Shown: positions 22,145 through 30,905 of the stretch, one piece after another | Numbering within the stretch: position 1 is the first letter of the stretch | Layout of the letters: every line of letters begins with the position of its first letter | NCBI GenBank assembly: GCA_023382715.1 | Contig: JAHDWP010000035.1 | Span: 1-33,114 of the forward strand | From: Anaerolineae bacterium | GTDB lineage: Bacteria; Chloroflexota; Anaerolineae; Aggregatilineales; Aggregatilineaceae | Length of the DNA: 33,114 nt | Reading direction: 5' to 3' | Program-made: the position numbers and the translations under genes | The notes under the pieces: generated by a model | Seen by the model: only the letters and a program-made list of their open reading frames with translations | Database searches by the model: none | Told to the model about the DNA's origin: nothing

Positions 22145-24043
22145 ATGGCCTCAAGAAGCGCCCCGCTCGACGGGGGCATAGACTCCTCTCACCGGCTGGG
22201 CGGTGCCCTGGGCCTGGCCGTTCTGGTCCTGTTGCTCGCGGCTGGGATGCGTGTGCTTGGCGCTGCCGATCGGCCTGCCTGGACGGACGAGGGCTGGAGC
22301 GTGTGGGCCGCCAGCGACCCCGGCCTCAGCGCGATTGTGGACAAGGTCAAAGACGATCACCATCCTCCTCTCTACTTCGCTGCACTGGGCAGGTGGCGAT
22401 CCGTCGCCGGGGACTCGCGCATCGCCCTGCGCTTCCTGGCCATCGCCGCCGGCGTGCTGACCACGGCCCTGGTCTTCCGCATCGGCACCGACTGGTTCGG
22501 CCAGACGGCAGGCAGCTACGCCGCGCTGCTCTATGCCGTGCTGGGCATTGCCGTCTACTATGCGCAGGAGATCCGCCACTACAGTTGGCTCATGCTCGCC
22601 ACGAGCCTGATGTCGCTGTTCTTCCTGCGCTACCTGCGGCGTCCGCGCCCGGCCTGGCTCGTGCTCTATGCGCTCAGCGTGGCTTTCATGCTCGGCACCC
22701 TCTACGTGGGCGTCTTGCTGCTGGCCGTCCAGGGAATGATCGGGCTGCTGTTCTGGCGCGGGACATGGCGGGCCAAAGCGGGCCTGCTGGGCGCGTGGCT
22801 CGCCGCGCTGCTGGTGCTGCTGCCCTGGTGGCAGATCGTCCCCGACCAGATCACGCAGGTTCAGAACACAGCGGGCGTGCCAGGAGCCTACCGCACCACT
22901 CTGCACAACGTGCTGATCCTGGCCGACTTCCTGCTGGGCAACCAGCTGGCGTTGATGGCGGGGCTGTATCTGGTGGGCGTCTGCGGCATTCTCCGCCGAT
23001 CCCACTGGCGGCGGATGCCCGCGCTGGCCCAGGTTCACATCGCCCTGGCAGGCGGCGGACTGTTCGTGGTCATGTGCCTACTTAACGCGCGGGTGGGTAC
23101 TCTGACCCTGCGGACGCTCGTGTTCCTCACGCCCATGGTGATGCTCATCGGCGCCTATGGGCTGAGCCAGCTTGAGCGCCCCGTGCGCGTGCTGTTCGCC
23201 GTAGTGGCCGTGTTCACATTGGTGGCCCGCGCCGATGAGGTTCAGCCGCGCCTGGACTATGCCAGCGCGGCGCGGACTCTGGCCGCACAGTACAGCCCCG
23301 GCGACCTGGTGATCCTGGAAACCGGCTTTGATGACAACGCCTTTCACTACGAGCTATCCCTGGCCGTGCCTGACGATGCCCCAACGATCATCCGCACCCT
23401 GCCCTGGGTTGACCACGGGCGACCGGAGCGTCAGCGGCCTGTCGTGGCTCAGGTGGATGGTCTCCTGCAGACGCACCGGCGCGTGTGGATCGTCCACTGG
23501 CTCCAGCCCACAATGCTGATCCCGTTCCTGGATGCCGGGAACTACAGCTTCCGACGGGTGCTGACGCAGAGGACGCCGACTGGTGCGCGTTATCTGGAGC
23601 TGTATCCGGATCATCCGGCTGTGGAGGTTGTCCTTTACGAGCGTCCCGATCTGGAACGGCAGCCGCTGATCTTCGGCGACCTGCTCGTCTTGCGCGATGC
23701 GCTGGTGCCCGCCAGCCTGCCGGCGGATGGTACGCTCCACGTTGATCTGTGGTGGGCGGCGGTGGGGCCGCCGGCACTGGACTACTCGGTCGGCGTGTAT
23801 CTCATGCCCACGGACGGGGACACGGTGCTGGCCCAGCACGACGGCCCGCCCGGCGCTCTGCCGACCAGCCAATGGACGCCCGACACCCTGGTCTTCGATC
23901 GCCACACGCTTACGCTCCCGGCAACGCTCCAGGCTGGCGTGTACCGCGTGGTGGTGGGCGTCTACTGGCACGGGGACCGACAGCCGCTCCTGAGCGGGGA
24001 CCGGCCCTATGTGTCTGTGGGACAGATCGAGGTCGAGAGATGA
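22145..24043 (+). CDS. GT39-like (PMT_2) membrane glycosyltransferase
   Basis: This 632-residue integral membrane protein has about nine to ten hydrophobic helices between residues 18 and 380, followed by a soluble C-terminal domain of about 250 residues. The first external loop carries the GT-C catalytic motif TDEGWSVW (Asp48-Glu49) and HHPPLYF (72-78), as in dolichyl-phosphate-mannose/ArnT-type transferases. Such enzymes move a sugar from a lipid-phosphate carrier to an outside acceptor. The C-terminal part (LHVDLWWAAVGPPALDYSVG and following) looks like a beta-sandwich. The start lacks a good SD. It follows prs by 30 nt and may share its transcript. Confidence 0.82.
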   Translation: MASRSAPLDGGIDSSHRLGGALGLAVLVLLLAAGMRVLGAADRPAWTDEGWSVWAASDPGLSAIVDKVKDDHHPPLYFAALGRWRSVAGDSRIALRFLAIAAGVLTTALVFRIGTDWFGQTAGSYAALLYAVLGIAVYYAQEIRHYSWLMLATSLMSLFFLRYLRRPRPAWLVLYALSVAFMLGTLYVGVLLLAVQGMIGLLFWRGTWRAKAGLLGAWLAALLVLLPWWQIVPDQITQVQNTAGVPGAYRTTLHNVLILADFLLGNQLALMAGLYLVGVCGILRRSHWRRMPALAQVHIALAGGGLFVVMCLLNARVGTLTLRTLVFLTPMVMLIGAYGLSQLERPVRVLFAVVAVFTLVARADEVQPRLDYASAARTLAAQYSPGDLVILETGFDDNAFHYELSLAVPDDAPTIIRTLPWVDHGRPERQRPVVAQVDGLLQTHRRVWIVHWLQPTMLIPFLDAGNYSFRRVLTQRTPTGARYLELYPDHPAVEVVLYERPDLERQPLIFGDLLVLRDALVPASLPADGTLHVDLWWAAVGPPALDYSVGVYLMPTDGDTVLAQHDGPPGALPTSQWTPDTLVFDRHTLTLPATLQAGVYRVVVGVYWHGDRQPLLSGDRPYVSVGQIEVER

Positions 24044-24240
24044 CAGACCTGTGCAGCCTGGAGTTGAGTGCGAGAACCACAAGCGGATCGCGCCGGTTTC
24101 TTTCTACAACCGCCGGACTCCGTCCTGCAAGGTTACACGCTTGTGGCTGAGACTGGCCCGGCCATCCGCGCCAGGATAGATCTCAGTGCCAGATCTCCTG
24201 TCCAGCGCCGATTTGCGCGGCTTCAGCAAGAGAGAGCATT

Positions 24241-25977
24241 ATGGCCCTTGAGTCTGCGAAGAACCTTTTCGAACCGTTGGGTCTGGGCGAGCGCGCCCTG
24301 ACCATCGGCGACGTGGTGCGCGTTGCCCGCCAGGATGTCCCCGTGCAGCCGCTGCCAGAGTCGGCGCCGCCGGGCAGCGACCTGGCCGCCCGCCTGGAGC
24401 GGGTCGCGCGCAGCGCCGCCTGGGTTCGCCAGGCGATGCAGGAGGTCGAGCAGGCCGACGCTGAAGGCCGCCCCGCGCGCGCCCTCTACGGCGTGAACAC
24501 CGGCTTCGGCGACAACGCCGGACGGGCTATCTTCCGCCACCCGCAGCAGGCGGCGCAGCTCAGCCGCAACCTGCTGCTCAGCCACACCGTCGGGGTCGGG
24601 CCGTATCTGTCGCGGGACGCGGCGCGCGCGGCCATGCTCATCCGCGCCAATACGCTCGCCCAGGGCTATAGCGGCGTGCGCCGGACGGTGATCAACACGC
24701 TGGTCGCCATGCTCAACCGGGGCGTGCTGCCGGCCATGCCCGCCCAGGGATCGCTCGGCGCGTCCGGCGATCTCGCGCCGCTGGCGCACCTGGCGCTGGT
24801 GCTCAGCGCGCCCCTGCCCGGCGAGGAGCCACGCCCCGGCGCGAACGGTCAGGCGTTCTGGGAGGGGGCGCTGCTGGACGGGGCGGAAGCGATGGCCGCG
24901 GCGGGCATCCCCCGCGTGGAACTCGGCGCGAAGGAGGGCGTGGCCCTGATCAACGGCACGGCGGTCAGTGCCGGGATCGGCGCGCTGGCCTGGCACGATG
25001 CGTACCACACGCTGGCCGCCGCCGAGATCGCGCTGGCGCTGTCGGTCGAGGCGCTGCGCGGCTTCCGCGATGCCTTCCTGCCGCACCTGCACGCCGTGCG
25101 CGGCCACGAAGGCCAGGCGCAGGTCGCTCATTCCGTCTATCGGCTGCTGGAAGGCAGCACGCTGGTGCGCGGCGACGCGCACCTAGACCTCGACCCCGGC
25201 GAAGGCCCGCCGCAGGACCCCTACTGCCTGCGCGCCGCCCCGATAGTCTTCGGCGCGACGCTCGACACGCTGCGCCACGTCGAGGGCGTGCTGACGCGCG
25301 AGGTCAACGCCGTGACCGATAACCCGCTCATCTTCCTCGACGAAGAGGGGCCGCTGCACCTGCCGCGCGCCAGCAAAGCGGTCTCCGGCGGCAACTTTCA
25401 CGGCGCGCCGGTCGGCTACGCGCTGGACTTCCTGAAGATCGTCCTGACCGACCTGGCCAGCATCTCCGAGCGGCGGACGTTCATGCTGCTCGACGGGCGG
25501 CTCAACCGGGGGCTGCCGCCGTTCCTGGTCGCCGAGCCGCCGGGCGAAGAGGGGCTGAATAACGGCCTGATGCTGGCCCAGTACACGGCGGCGGCGCTGG
25601 TCAGCGAGAGCAAGGTGCTGGCCCACCCGGCCAGCGTGGACAGTATCCCCAGCAGCGCCAACCGCGAGGATCACGTCTCGATGAGCACCATCGCGGCGCG
25701 CGGCGCGGCGGAGATCGCCCGCAACGCCCAGGCGGTGATCGCCATCGAGCTGCTGTGCGCCTTCCAGGCGTTGTCTCTGCGGCTGGAGCAGCAGCCGGAC
25801 GCTCGCCTGGGGCGCGGCACGGCGGCGGCGCTGGACTTCCTGCGGACAGTGGAGATCGCGCCGGGCCATCTGCTGCGCCCGCTGCGCCGCGACGTAGCCA
25901 TGCACCCCTACCTGGACGCGCTGATCGAGGTTGTGCGCTCCGACGCGCTGGTGGAGGCGATCCACCACGCGCTGTAA
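24241..25977 (+). CDS. hutH: Histidine ammonia-lyase (aromatic amino acid ammonia-lyase family)
   Basis: This 578-residue enzyme deaminates L-histidine to trans-urocanate using the self-made MIO group. The MIO triad Ala174-Ser175-Gly176 lies in GSLGASGDLAPLAHLAL. Other family motifs are YGVNTGFGD (catalytic Tyr), NLLLSHTVGVG (the Ser-His pair seen in histidine and tyrosine lyases), NPLIF, SGGNFHG and SSANREDHVSMST. Activity on Tyr cannot be fully excluded. No hutU, hutI or hutG is adjacent, so the urocanate route must be encoded elsewhere or the enzyme serves another purpose. The 197-nt upstream gap shows no clear promoter; the SD is weak (AGAGAGAG). Confidence 0.88.
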   Translation: MALESAKNLFEPLGLGERALTIGDVVRVARQDVPVQPLPESAPPGSDLAARLERVARSAAWVRQAMQEVEQADAEGRPARALYGVNTGFGDNAGRAIFRHPQQAAQLSRNLLLSHTVGVGPYLSRDAARAAMLIRANTLAQGYSGVRRTVINTLVAMLNRGVLPAMPAQGSLGASGDLAPLAHLALVLSAPLPGEEPRPGANGQAFWEGALLDGAEAMAAAGIPRVELGAKEGVALINGTAVSAGIGALAWHDAYHTLAAAEIALALSVEALRGFRDAFLPHLHAVRGHEGQAQVAHSVYRLLEGSTLVRGDAHLDLDPGEGPPQDPYCLRAAPIVFGATLDTLRHVEGVLTREVNAVTDNPLIFLDEEGPLHLPRASKAVSGGNFHGAPVGYALDFLKIVLTDLASISERRTFMLLDGRLNRGLPPFLVAEPPGEEGLNNGLMLAQYTAAALVSESKVLAHPASVDSIPSSANREDHVSMSTIAARGAAEIARNAQAVIAIELLCAFQALSLRLEQQPDARLGRGTAAALDFLRTVEIAPGHLLRPLRRDVAMHPYLDALIEVVRSDALVEAIHHAL

Positions 25978-25999
25978 TTCCGGCAGGAAGCGAGGCACT

Positions 26000-26581
26000 A
26001 TGACTTCACCACCAGGGTCAGACCCAATCCTGCTCAATTTCCCCGACGAGTTGACGACGGAGCGGCTGCGGATCCGCCCGCCGCGCCCCGGCGACGGCCC
26101 GGCGATCAACGCGGCGATTGTGGAGTCGCTGGCAGAGCTGCGGCCCTGGATGCCCTGGGCGCAGCCGCTGCCCTCGGTCGGTGACACTGAAATGCTGTGC
26201 CGCTGCAAAGCCGCCGATTGGCTGCGGCGCGAGGATTTCATGCTCACGCTCTGGCGGCAGTCGGATGGGCTGTTCGTGGGGGCCAGCGGGCTGCACCGCG
26301 TGGACTGGTCGGTGCCGCGCATGGAGATCGGCTACTGGTGTCGCAGCAGTCTCAGCGGCCAGGGCTACATCACCGAGGCGGTGCACGCAATCACGCGCTT
26401 CGCCTTCGAGCAGATGGGCGCGCAACGCCTGGAGATTCGCTGCGACGTGGACAACGCGCGCAGCGCCGCCGTCGCCAGGCGCGCGGGGTACACGCTGGAA
26501 GCGCGCCGTCGCAACGCTGCGCGCGGCACAGATGGCACGCTGCGCGATATGCTGGTCTTTGTCCGGTTCCCGCAGGAATAA
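26000..26581 (+). CDS. RimJ/RimL-type GNAT N-acetyltransferase
   Basis: This 193-residue single-domain acetyltransferase has the RimJ/RimL pattern: TERLRIRPPRPGDGPAINAA at the N-terminus, ELRPWMPWA, MEIGYWCRSSLSGQGYITEA with the acetyl-CoA loop (SGQGYI), RLEIRCDVDNARSAAVARRAGY and a final MLVFVRF. Family members acetylate ribosomal protein N-termini, aminoglycosides or small molecules; the acceptor here is unknown. It starts 22 nt after hutH, with AGGAAGCGAGG before the ATG, so co-transcription is likely. It converges on the STAS-like gene with an 8-nt gap. Confidence 0.85.
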   Translation: MTSPPGSDPILLNFPDELTTERLRIRPPRPGDGPAINAAIVESLAELRPWMPWAQPLPSVGDTEMLCRCKAADWLRREDFMLTLWRQSDGLFVGASGLHRVDWSVPRMEIGYWCRSSLSGQGYITEAVHAITRFAFEQMGAQRLEIRCDVDNARSAAVARRAGYTLEARRRNAARGTDGTLRDMLVFVRFPQE

Positions 26582-26589
26582 GCCGGGGG

Positions 26590-26967
26590 CTAGACGCTGG
26601 CGTTCTGCTCGATGCTTTGCAGGGCGTCGGCCAGGGTGGGGCGGAAGATGAAGTGGTGGGGGCTGTCGAAGCTGCCCAGGCTGAGCGCCAGCGCGCGCAG
26701 ATAGGGGTTGGCCCCGACGACGATCACGCGGCACACCCGGCGATCGCTCACCATGTGCAGGCTTTGCAGGCGCGGGAACAACTCCGCGCTGATCGTGTGC
26801 AGGCCGGACATATCGGCGATCACTGTGATACGCTGGTCGTCGCCGAGCCGCGCGAAGCAGGACGCTTCGGCATTCTGGGCGCTGTCCAGATCGTTGTGCG
26901 TGATCTGCCCTGAGAAACGGTAATACAGGGCGTCCGAAGCGGGGATGGCTTCGACATTGATGGGCAC
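26590..26967 (-). CDS. Small STAS/SpoIIAA-like protein
   Basis: This 125-residue cytosolic protein shows an alternating strand-helix pattern like STAS/SpoIIAA-like folds: NVEAIPASDALYYRFSG, RITVIADMSGL, FPRLQSLHMVSD, VCRVIVVGANPYLRALA and a closing helix. There is no Ser clearly in the anti-anti-sigma phosphorylation position, so the assignment is tentative and a regulatory or scaffolding role is inferred. It starts at GTG 26967, with GGGGGAAG 6-7 nt upstream. The 530 nt between it and arsC contain an unusually A/T-rich patch (27001-27020) that could be part of its promoter. Confidence 0.55.
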   Translation of the reverse strand: MPINVEAIPASDALYYRFSGQITHNDLDSAQNAEASCFARLGDDQRITVIADMSGLHTISAELFPRLQSLHMVSDRRVCRVIVVGANPYLRALALSLGSFDSPHHFIFRPTLADALQSIEQNASV

Positions 26968-27029
26968 GCGGACTTCCCCCTTTCTAGTTCCCAGGTACTA
27001 TCAAAAATCATTTTAACGGCAGTACCGCT

Positions 27030-27260
27030 GTGAAACAACGGGCCTGGGCGAGTTTTCATGCGATTTTCGTTTCCGGCTGCTTCCGCAGAGGTTGTCCTGA
27101 ATGTCGAGGTTTCACCAGGCGCGCCGGCGCTCGAAGGACGGCCCTGGGAAGCTGGCGCAGCGCCCGGCTCCCTCGTCCGGGCTTCTCTCCGGCAGAGCAG
27201 CGGGTGACGCCCTGCCACGCCCCTGTCTGACAGGCTTTGTGCGCATCCGCGCGCGAATGC
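27030..27260. other. Intergenic stretch without a recognised gene
   Basis: No gene is supported here. The stretch holds a small palindrome, CCTGTC-T-GACAGG (27222-27234), followed by CTTTGTGCGCATCC, which resembles the end of the family F repeat. The his-leader promoter begins immediately after it. Confidence 0.45.
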
Positions 27261-27289
27261 TTTACAAGCAGGTCGAACCTGTTTATACT
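27261..27289 (+). promoter_or_regulatory. Promoter of the His-leader/arsC/hisS operon
   Basis: TTTACA (27261-27266), a 17-nt spacer and TATACT (27284-27289) form a strong sigma70-type promoter with start near 27296. The spacer contains the palindrome CAGGT-CGA-ACCTG (27269-27281), which could be a regulator-binding site. Confidence 0.8.
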
Positions 27290-27315
27290 GGGACAGCACA
27301 GAGGAGAAAGACCCC

Positions 27316-27360
27316 ATGCGGCAGCGCCACCATCATTCCCACCACAGTGCGAACGGCTGA
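27316..27360 (+). CDS. Histidine leader peptide (14 residues, five His)
   Basis: ATG 27316 opens the frame MRQRHHHSHHSANG and ends at TGA 27358. GGAG (27303-27306) lies 9 nt upstream, and the predicted start site is about 20 nt before the ATG. The His codons are CAC CAT CAT, TCC, CAC CAC. Leader peptides with His runs control histidine biosynthesis genes in other bacteria, where ribosome stalling at uncharged tRNA-His prevents a terminator from forming. Here the same layout lies ahead of arsC and hisS, and a terminator hairpin starts 27 nt after the stop codon. Confidence 0.75.
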   Translation: MRQRHHHSHHSANG

Positions 27361-27386
27361 GTGAGCGGCCCTGCCCGGCGCGTGTC

Positions 27387-27417
27387 GAGCGTGGACGGTG
27401 GACGCCACGCTCTTTTT
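27387..27417 (+). terminator. Attenuator terminator of the His leader
   Basis: GAGCGTGG (27387-27394) pairs with CCACGCTC (27405-27412), followed by TTTTT (27413-27417). It stands between the His-rich leader and the coding genes, so it would abort transcription unless relieved. CCAC segments within the His-codon run could pair with the GUGG of its left arm as a competing structure. I could not fold this. Confidence 0.75.
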
Positions 27418-27497
27418 GTGTCGGGTGGCGCTTGCTCGCGCCCGCTCGTCGGGGAGGATGGGGCGCAGCGGCGGCTGGGTGTGAGAGAGGGGGAGCG

Positions 27498-27935
<438 letters not shown>

Positions 27936-28020
27936 GGGCGCGCTGGGCCGCGCCCGCCGGTTCGCGGGCTGGCTGCCCGCGCCAGACGAACTTCGATCCG
28001 CAGAAGTGGAGTGCTGACCT

Positions 28021-29355
28021 ATGTCCAAGATAGACGCCCGCCTGCCTAAAGGGATGCGCGATTTCCTGCCGGGGGAGGTGCTCAAGCGCGAGTACGTGAT
28101 CGGCGTGATCACTGATGTCTTCCAGACGTTCGGCTTCGAGCCGATCTACACGCCGGCGCTGGAGATGCTGGAGACGCTGCTCGGCAAGGGCGGCGAAGAG
28201 GCCGACAAGCTGCTTTTCCACGCGCAGCACCCCGGCGGCAAGGAACAGCTCGGCCTGCGCTACGATCTCACCGTGCCGCTGGCTCGTTATTTTGCCATGC
28301 ACGAAAACGACCTGGCTATGCCCTTCCGCCGCTATCACATCGCCCCGGTGTGGCGCGGTGACCGCCCGCAGAAGGGCCGCTACCGCGAGTTCTTCCAGTG
28401 CGACGTGGACATCGTCGGCGTGGCGAGCATGGCCGCCGATGCCGAGATCGTCAGCCTGCTGGTGACGGCGCTGGGGCGGCTGGGCTTCGCCGATTTCACT
28501 GTGCACATCAACAACCGCAAGCTGCTGACCGGCATCGGCCTCTACGCGGGCGTGCCGCAGGCGCAGCTTGGCGATCTGTATCGCAGCGTGGACAAGCTGG
28601 ACAAGATCGGACTGGACGGCGTGAAGCAGGAGCTGGCTGCCAGCGGCATCGCCGGTGATGCCATCGGGCGGATGACGGACCTGTTGCAGCACCGCGCCGG
28701 CGGGCTGGACGCACTGCGCCAGGTGCGCGCGCGGCTGGCCGGTGTGCCGATCGCGCTGGAGGGCATTGACGAGCTTGAGCAGATGGTCGAGTACCTGGGC
28801 GCGCTGGGGGTGGCGGAAGCGCGCTTCACGGTAGACCTGGCCATGGTACGCGGCCTGGGCTACTACACCGGCCCTGTCTATGAGACGTACATCACCAAGC
28901 CGGACAACCTGGGCAGCGTGACCGGCGGTGGGCGCTACGACGAGCTGGTGGGCATGTTTCGCGGCCAGAGCCTGCCGATGACCGGGGCCAGTCTGGGCAT
29001 CGAGCGCATCATTGACCTGCTCGACCTGCTCAACCTCTACCCGCCGGAGCTGACCGGCACAGTGGTGCAGGCGGTCGTCACCGTCTTCGACGAGCGCACG
29101 CAGGGCGCGTCGCTGGCCCTGGCCAACGAGCTGCGCGCGGCGGGCATCCGCACAGAGGCGATCATGACCCCCAGGCGGGCTATCGGCAGGCAGGTGCAGT
29201 ACGCCGACCGCAAGGGCGCACGGCTGGTCGCCTTCCTGGGCGAGGACGAGATCAGGGCCGGGCAGGTCAAGCTGAAGCGGCTGAGCGATGGCCAGGAAGT
29301 GGTAGTGCCGCGCGCCGAAGCGACAGCAGCGGCCCGCCGCCTGCTGGCCGGGTGA
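28021..29355 (+). CDS. hisS: Histidyl-tRNA synthetase
   Basis: This 444-residue class II synthetase charges tRNA-His. The N-terminus LPKGMRDFLPGE and motif 2 region RRYHIAPVWRGDRPQKGRYREFF are characteristic. The HisA motif is RGLGYYTGPVYE and motif 3 is ASLGIERIIDLL. A C-terminal anticodon-binding domain starts around VQAVVTVFDE. All key parts are intact and the length is normal. It follows arsC by 85 nt with no terminator or evident promoter between, so the two probably share the transcript controlled by the His leader. AAGTGGAG lies upstream of the ATG. Confidence 0.95.
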   Translation: MSKIDARLPKGMRDFLPGEVLKREYVIGVITDVFQTFGFEPIYTPALEMLETLLGKGGEEADKLLFHAQHPGGKEQLGLRYDLTVPLARYFAMHENDLAMPFRRYHIAPVWRGDRPQKGRYREFFQCDVDIVGVASMAADAEIVSLLVTALGRLGFADFTVHINNRKLLTGIGLYAGVPQAQLGDLYRSVDKLDKIGLDGVKQELAASGIAGDAIGRMTDLLQHRAGGLDALRQVRARLAGVPIALEGIDELEQMVEYLGALGVAEARFTVDLAMVRGLGYYTGPVYETYITKPDNLGSVTGGGRYDELVGMFRGQSLPMTGASLGIERIIDLLDLLNLYPPELTGTVVQAVVTVFDERTQGASLALANELRAAGIRTEAIMTPRRAIGRQVQYADRKGARLVAFLGEDEIRAGQVKLKRLSDGQEVVVPRAEATAAARRLLAG

Positions 29356-29369
29356 CCGTGTGGCGCGCG

Positions 29370-29405
29370 CGGGGCGAGCCTCACCAGGCTCGCCCCGTGT
29401 TATAT
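29370..29405 (+). terminator. Terminator-like hairpin after hisS
   Basis: CGGGGCGAGCC (29370-29380) pairs perfectly with GGCTCGCCCCG (29387-29397) around a six-base loop, followed by TGTTATAT. The stem is strong; the U-tract is weak. Confidence 0.7.
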
Positions 29406-29466
29406 GGGGACAAGGCGGGAGATTCTGCTCTGAGCCGTTGCCAGATGAGTTCTGGCAGGCGTCCCC

Positions 29467-29979
29467 CTAACCTGCTTCATCCCACCAGTAAATCATCCAA
29501 TCCTGCTCGAACGTCGGCGCGCCGAACTCGTACAGCAGGCGCAACACCTGGGCGCGGTGATCGGTGCCGTGATTGAGCACGTGCACCAGCACCTGCCAGA
29601 TGGCACTGGTCACGCTGAGCGTCTGCGGCGGATCGAGGCGCTGAATCTCGTAGGTGATCGGTCGGGTGAGGTCGGCGTCGGACAGGGCGGCGACAGTGGC
29701 GTGCACGCGAGCCTGCGCGTCGCCCCAGATGGCGCGGACGGTGGCTCGGGTCGGGTAGTTATCGGGGCGCAGACGGTCGGGCAGCGGCGCGCCGGTTATG
29801 CGGGCCATCCAGCGCTGATCTACGCTGGCCAGGTGAACCAGGTGGTTGCGCACCGAGCCGATGCTGTAGGGCACCTCGCGCACGAACTGCGCGTCGCTCA
29901 GGTGATCAATGCAGGCCCACAGCTTCAAATGCAGGGCTTCGTTCGCCGCGTACAGGCGGCGGATGGCGTCGAGGTTCAT
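29467..29979 (-). CDS. DinB family protein
   Basis: This 170-residue four-helix protein belongs to the DinB/YfiT-like superfamily of metal-dependent thiol transferases and related enzymes. The metal-binding histidines are visible in SVRNHLVHLASVDQRW and in VLVHVLNHGTDHRAQV (H-x3-H type). Its start overlaps the stop of the DUF4919 gene by ATGA, so the two are translationally coupled. The function of this member is unknown; some relatives use bacillithiol, mycothiol or glutathione. Confidence 0.88.
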   Translation of the reverse strand: MNLDAIRRLYAANEALHLKLWACIDHLSDAQFVREVPYSIGSVRNHLVHLASVDQRWMARITGAPLPDRLRPDNYPTRATVRAIWGDAQARVHATVAALSDADLTRPITYEIQRLDPPQTLSVTSAIWQVLVHVLNHGTDHRAQVLRLLYEFGAPTFEQDWMIYWWDEAG

Positions 29980-30575
29980 GGTGTCTCTCCGGATCCATCT
30001 GGCTCATCGTGTGGGGGCGCGCCAGACAGGAAACTCTGGTGCTGGAGCCAGCCGAACGGCAGGTCAATGTTGAAGTAGAAATCCACCTCCTGGCCGGTCT
30101 TGGTGTGACGCCCGTGCAGCACGTCGTAGGCGTGATTGTCCTCCCGCACGAGCCGCTGCATGGTGCTCTGATAACCCAGCAGGCGCAGCACGGTGTATTC
30201 CTCGGCTGTGCTGAGCACGATGAACGCCGTGTCCTGGCTGCGCCCATCGCCCGTCGCCAGGATGGCGCCGATCAACCCCTGGGCGAAGGCGCGATGATAG
30301 GCCGCCTGCTCGCCGCTGCCGCGCAGCGTATGCACGTAGTCAGCGACCATGTGCGCCTCGATGTCGAGATAATTGGCAGAGAGCAGATCGTGGGCCGCTT
30401 CCAGGGCGGCGTCGAGATCTCTCGCTGTGAGGGCCTGGTGCAGCATCTGGACGCTGGCGCGGTTGAAGGTGTAGGGCGCGTAGGCACCGGAGCGTGCGTA
30501 GGCCATGCGCAGCGTGTGAAAGTCGGCCCCTGCCGGGCTGGCCTGAGCCGCAGCCAGCAATTCATCGTAGTCCAC
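29976..30575 (-). CDS. DUF4919 family protein
   Basis: This 199-residue soluble protein has a helical first half (YDELLAAAQASPAGADFHTL, ALEAAHDLLSANYLDIEAH) and a C-terminal part (IVLSTAEEYTVLRLLGYQ, AYDVLHGRHTKTGQEVDFYF, NIDLPFGW) that matches DUF4919 in pattern. Function is unknown. It starts at GTG 30575, with AAAGGAGTGG about 4-8 nt upstream. It is the first gene of a pair with DinB. Upstream lies a strong hairpin (30618-30660) and repeats. Confidence 0.75.
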   Translation of the reverse strand: MDYDELLAAAQASPAGADFHTLRMAYARSGAYAPYTFNRASVQMLHQALTARDLDAALEAAHDLLSANYLDIEAHMVADYVHTLRGSGEQAAYHRAFAQGLIGAILATGDGRSQDTAFIVLSTAEEYTVLRLLGYQSTMQRLVREDNHAYDVLHGRHTKTGQEVDFYFNIDLPFGWLQHQSFLSGAPPHDEPDGSGETP

Positions 30576-30617
30576 GAGCCACTCCTTTGCTCTGGAACAG
30601 GTATCGGGAGTCTAGAG

Positions 30618-30660
30618 CATGTGCTGCACTCCGCACGCTCGGCGCAGCGTGCAGCACATG
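30618..30660. repeat. Strong hairpin with 12-bp perfect arms
   Basis: CATGTGCTGCAC (30618-30629) pairs with GTGCAGCACATG (30649-30660). A competing inner hairpin, GCACGCT/AGCGTGC, overlaps it. It lies 43 nt upstream of the DUF4919 start codon. No U-tract follows on either strand. Confidence 0.55.
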
Positions 30661-30669
30661 GAGTGCGCT

Positions 30670-30765
30670 CCGACCCCATCCTGCGGTCTCTCCCCGCCGG
30701 CGGGGAGAGGCAGGCTTCTCCCCGTTCCCTGCTGACGGAGAAAGAGGTCGGGGAATAGGGGGTGA
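30670..30765. repeat. Degenerate C/G-tract repeat with a 22-bp perfect palindrome
   Basis: A 22-bp perfect palindrome spans 30688-30709 (CTCTCCCCGCC and its reverse complement). It is flanked by TTCTCCCCGTTCCC and GTCGGGGAATAGGGGG, which resemble the dispersed C/G-tract repeats at the window ends. Confidence 0.5.
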
Positions 30766-30827
30766 AAAGTGCCTAACATCCTATTCTACCTCACTTCCCG
30801 GCCTTGTTGCGCCCGGTAGAGGCTGGT

Positions 30828-30862
30828 GGGTGCGTGCAAAAGCTGACAGCGACTCGCCGGGG
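30828..30862 (+). repeat. Family F repeat, solo end
   Basis: GGGTGCGTGCAAAAGCTGAC followed by AGCGACTCGCCGGGG matches the terminal 35 nt of the family F element. Only one end is present. It lies immediately upstream of the MazF-like gene. Confidence 0.55.
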
Positions 30863-30905
30863 TGAGATAAACCAGGGCGCGGCGGTGGGAAACGAGGTGT
30901 GGTCA

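Noticed and set aside
27296-27420. T-box riboswitch ahead of hisS
   Set aside because: I found no T-box sequence or stem I specifier layout in the short leader; a His-codon leader peptide explains the region better.
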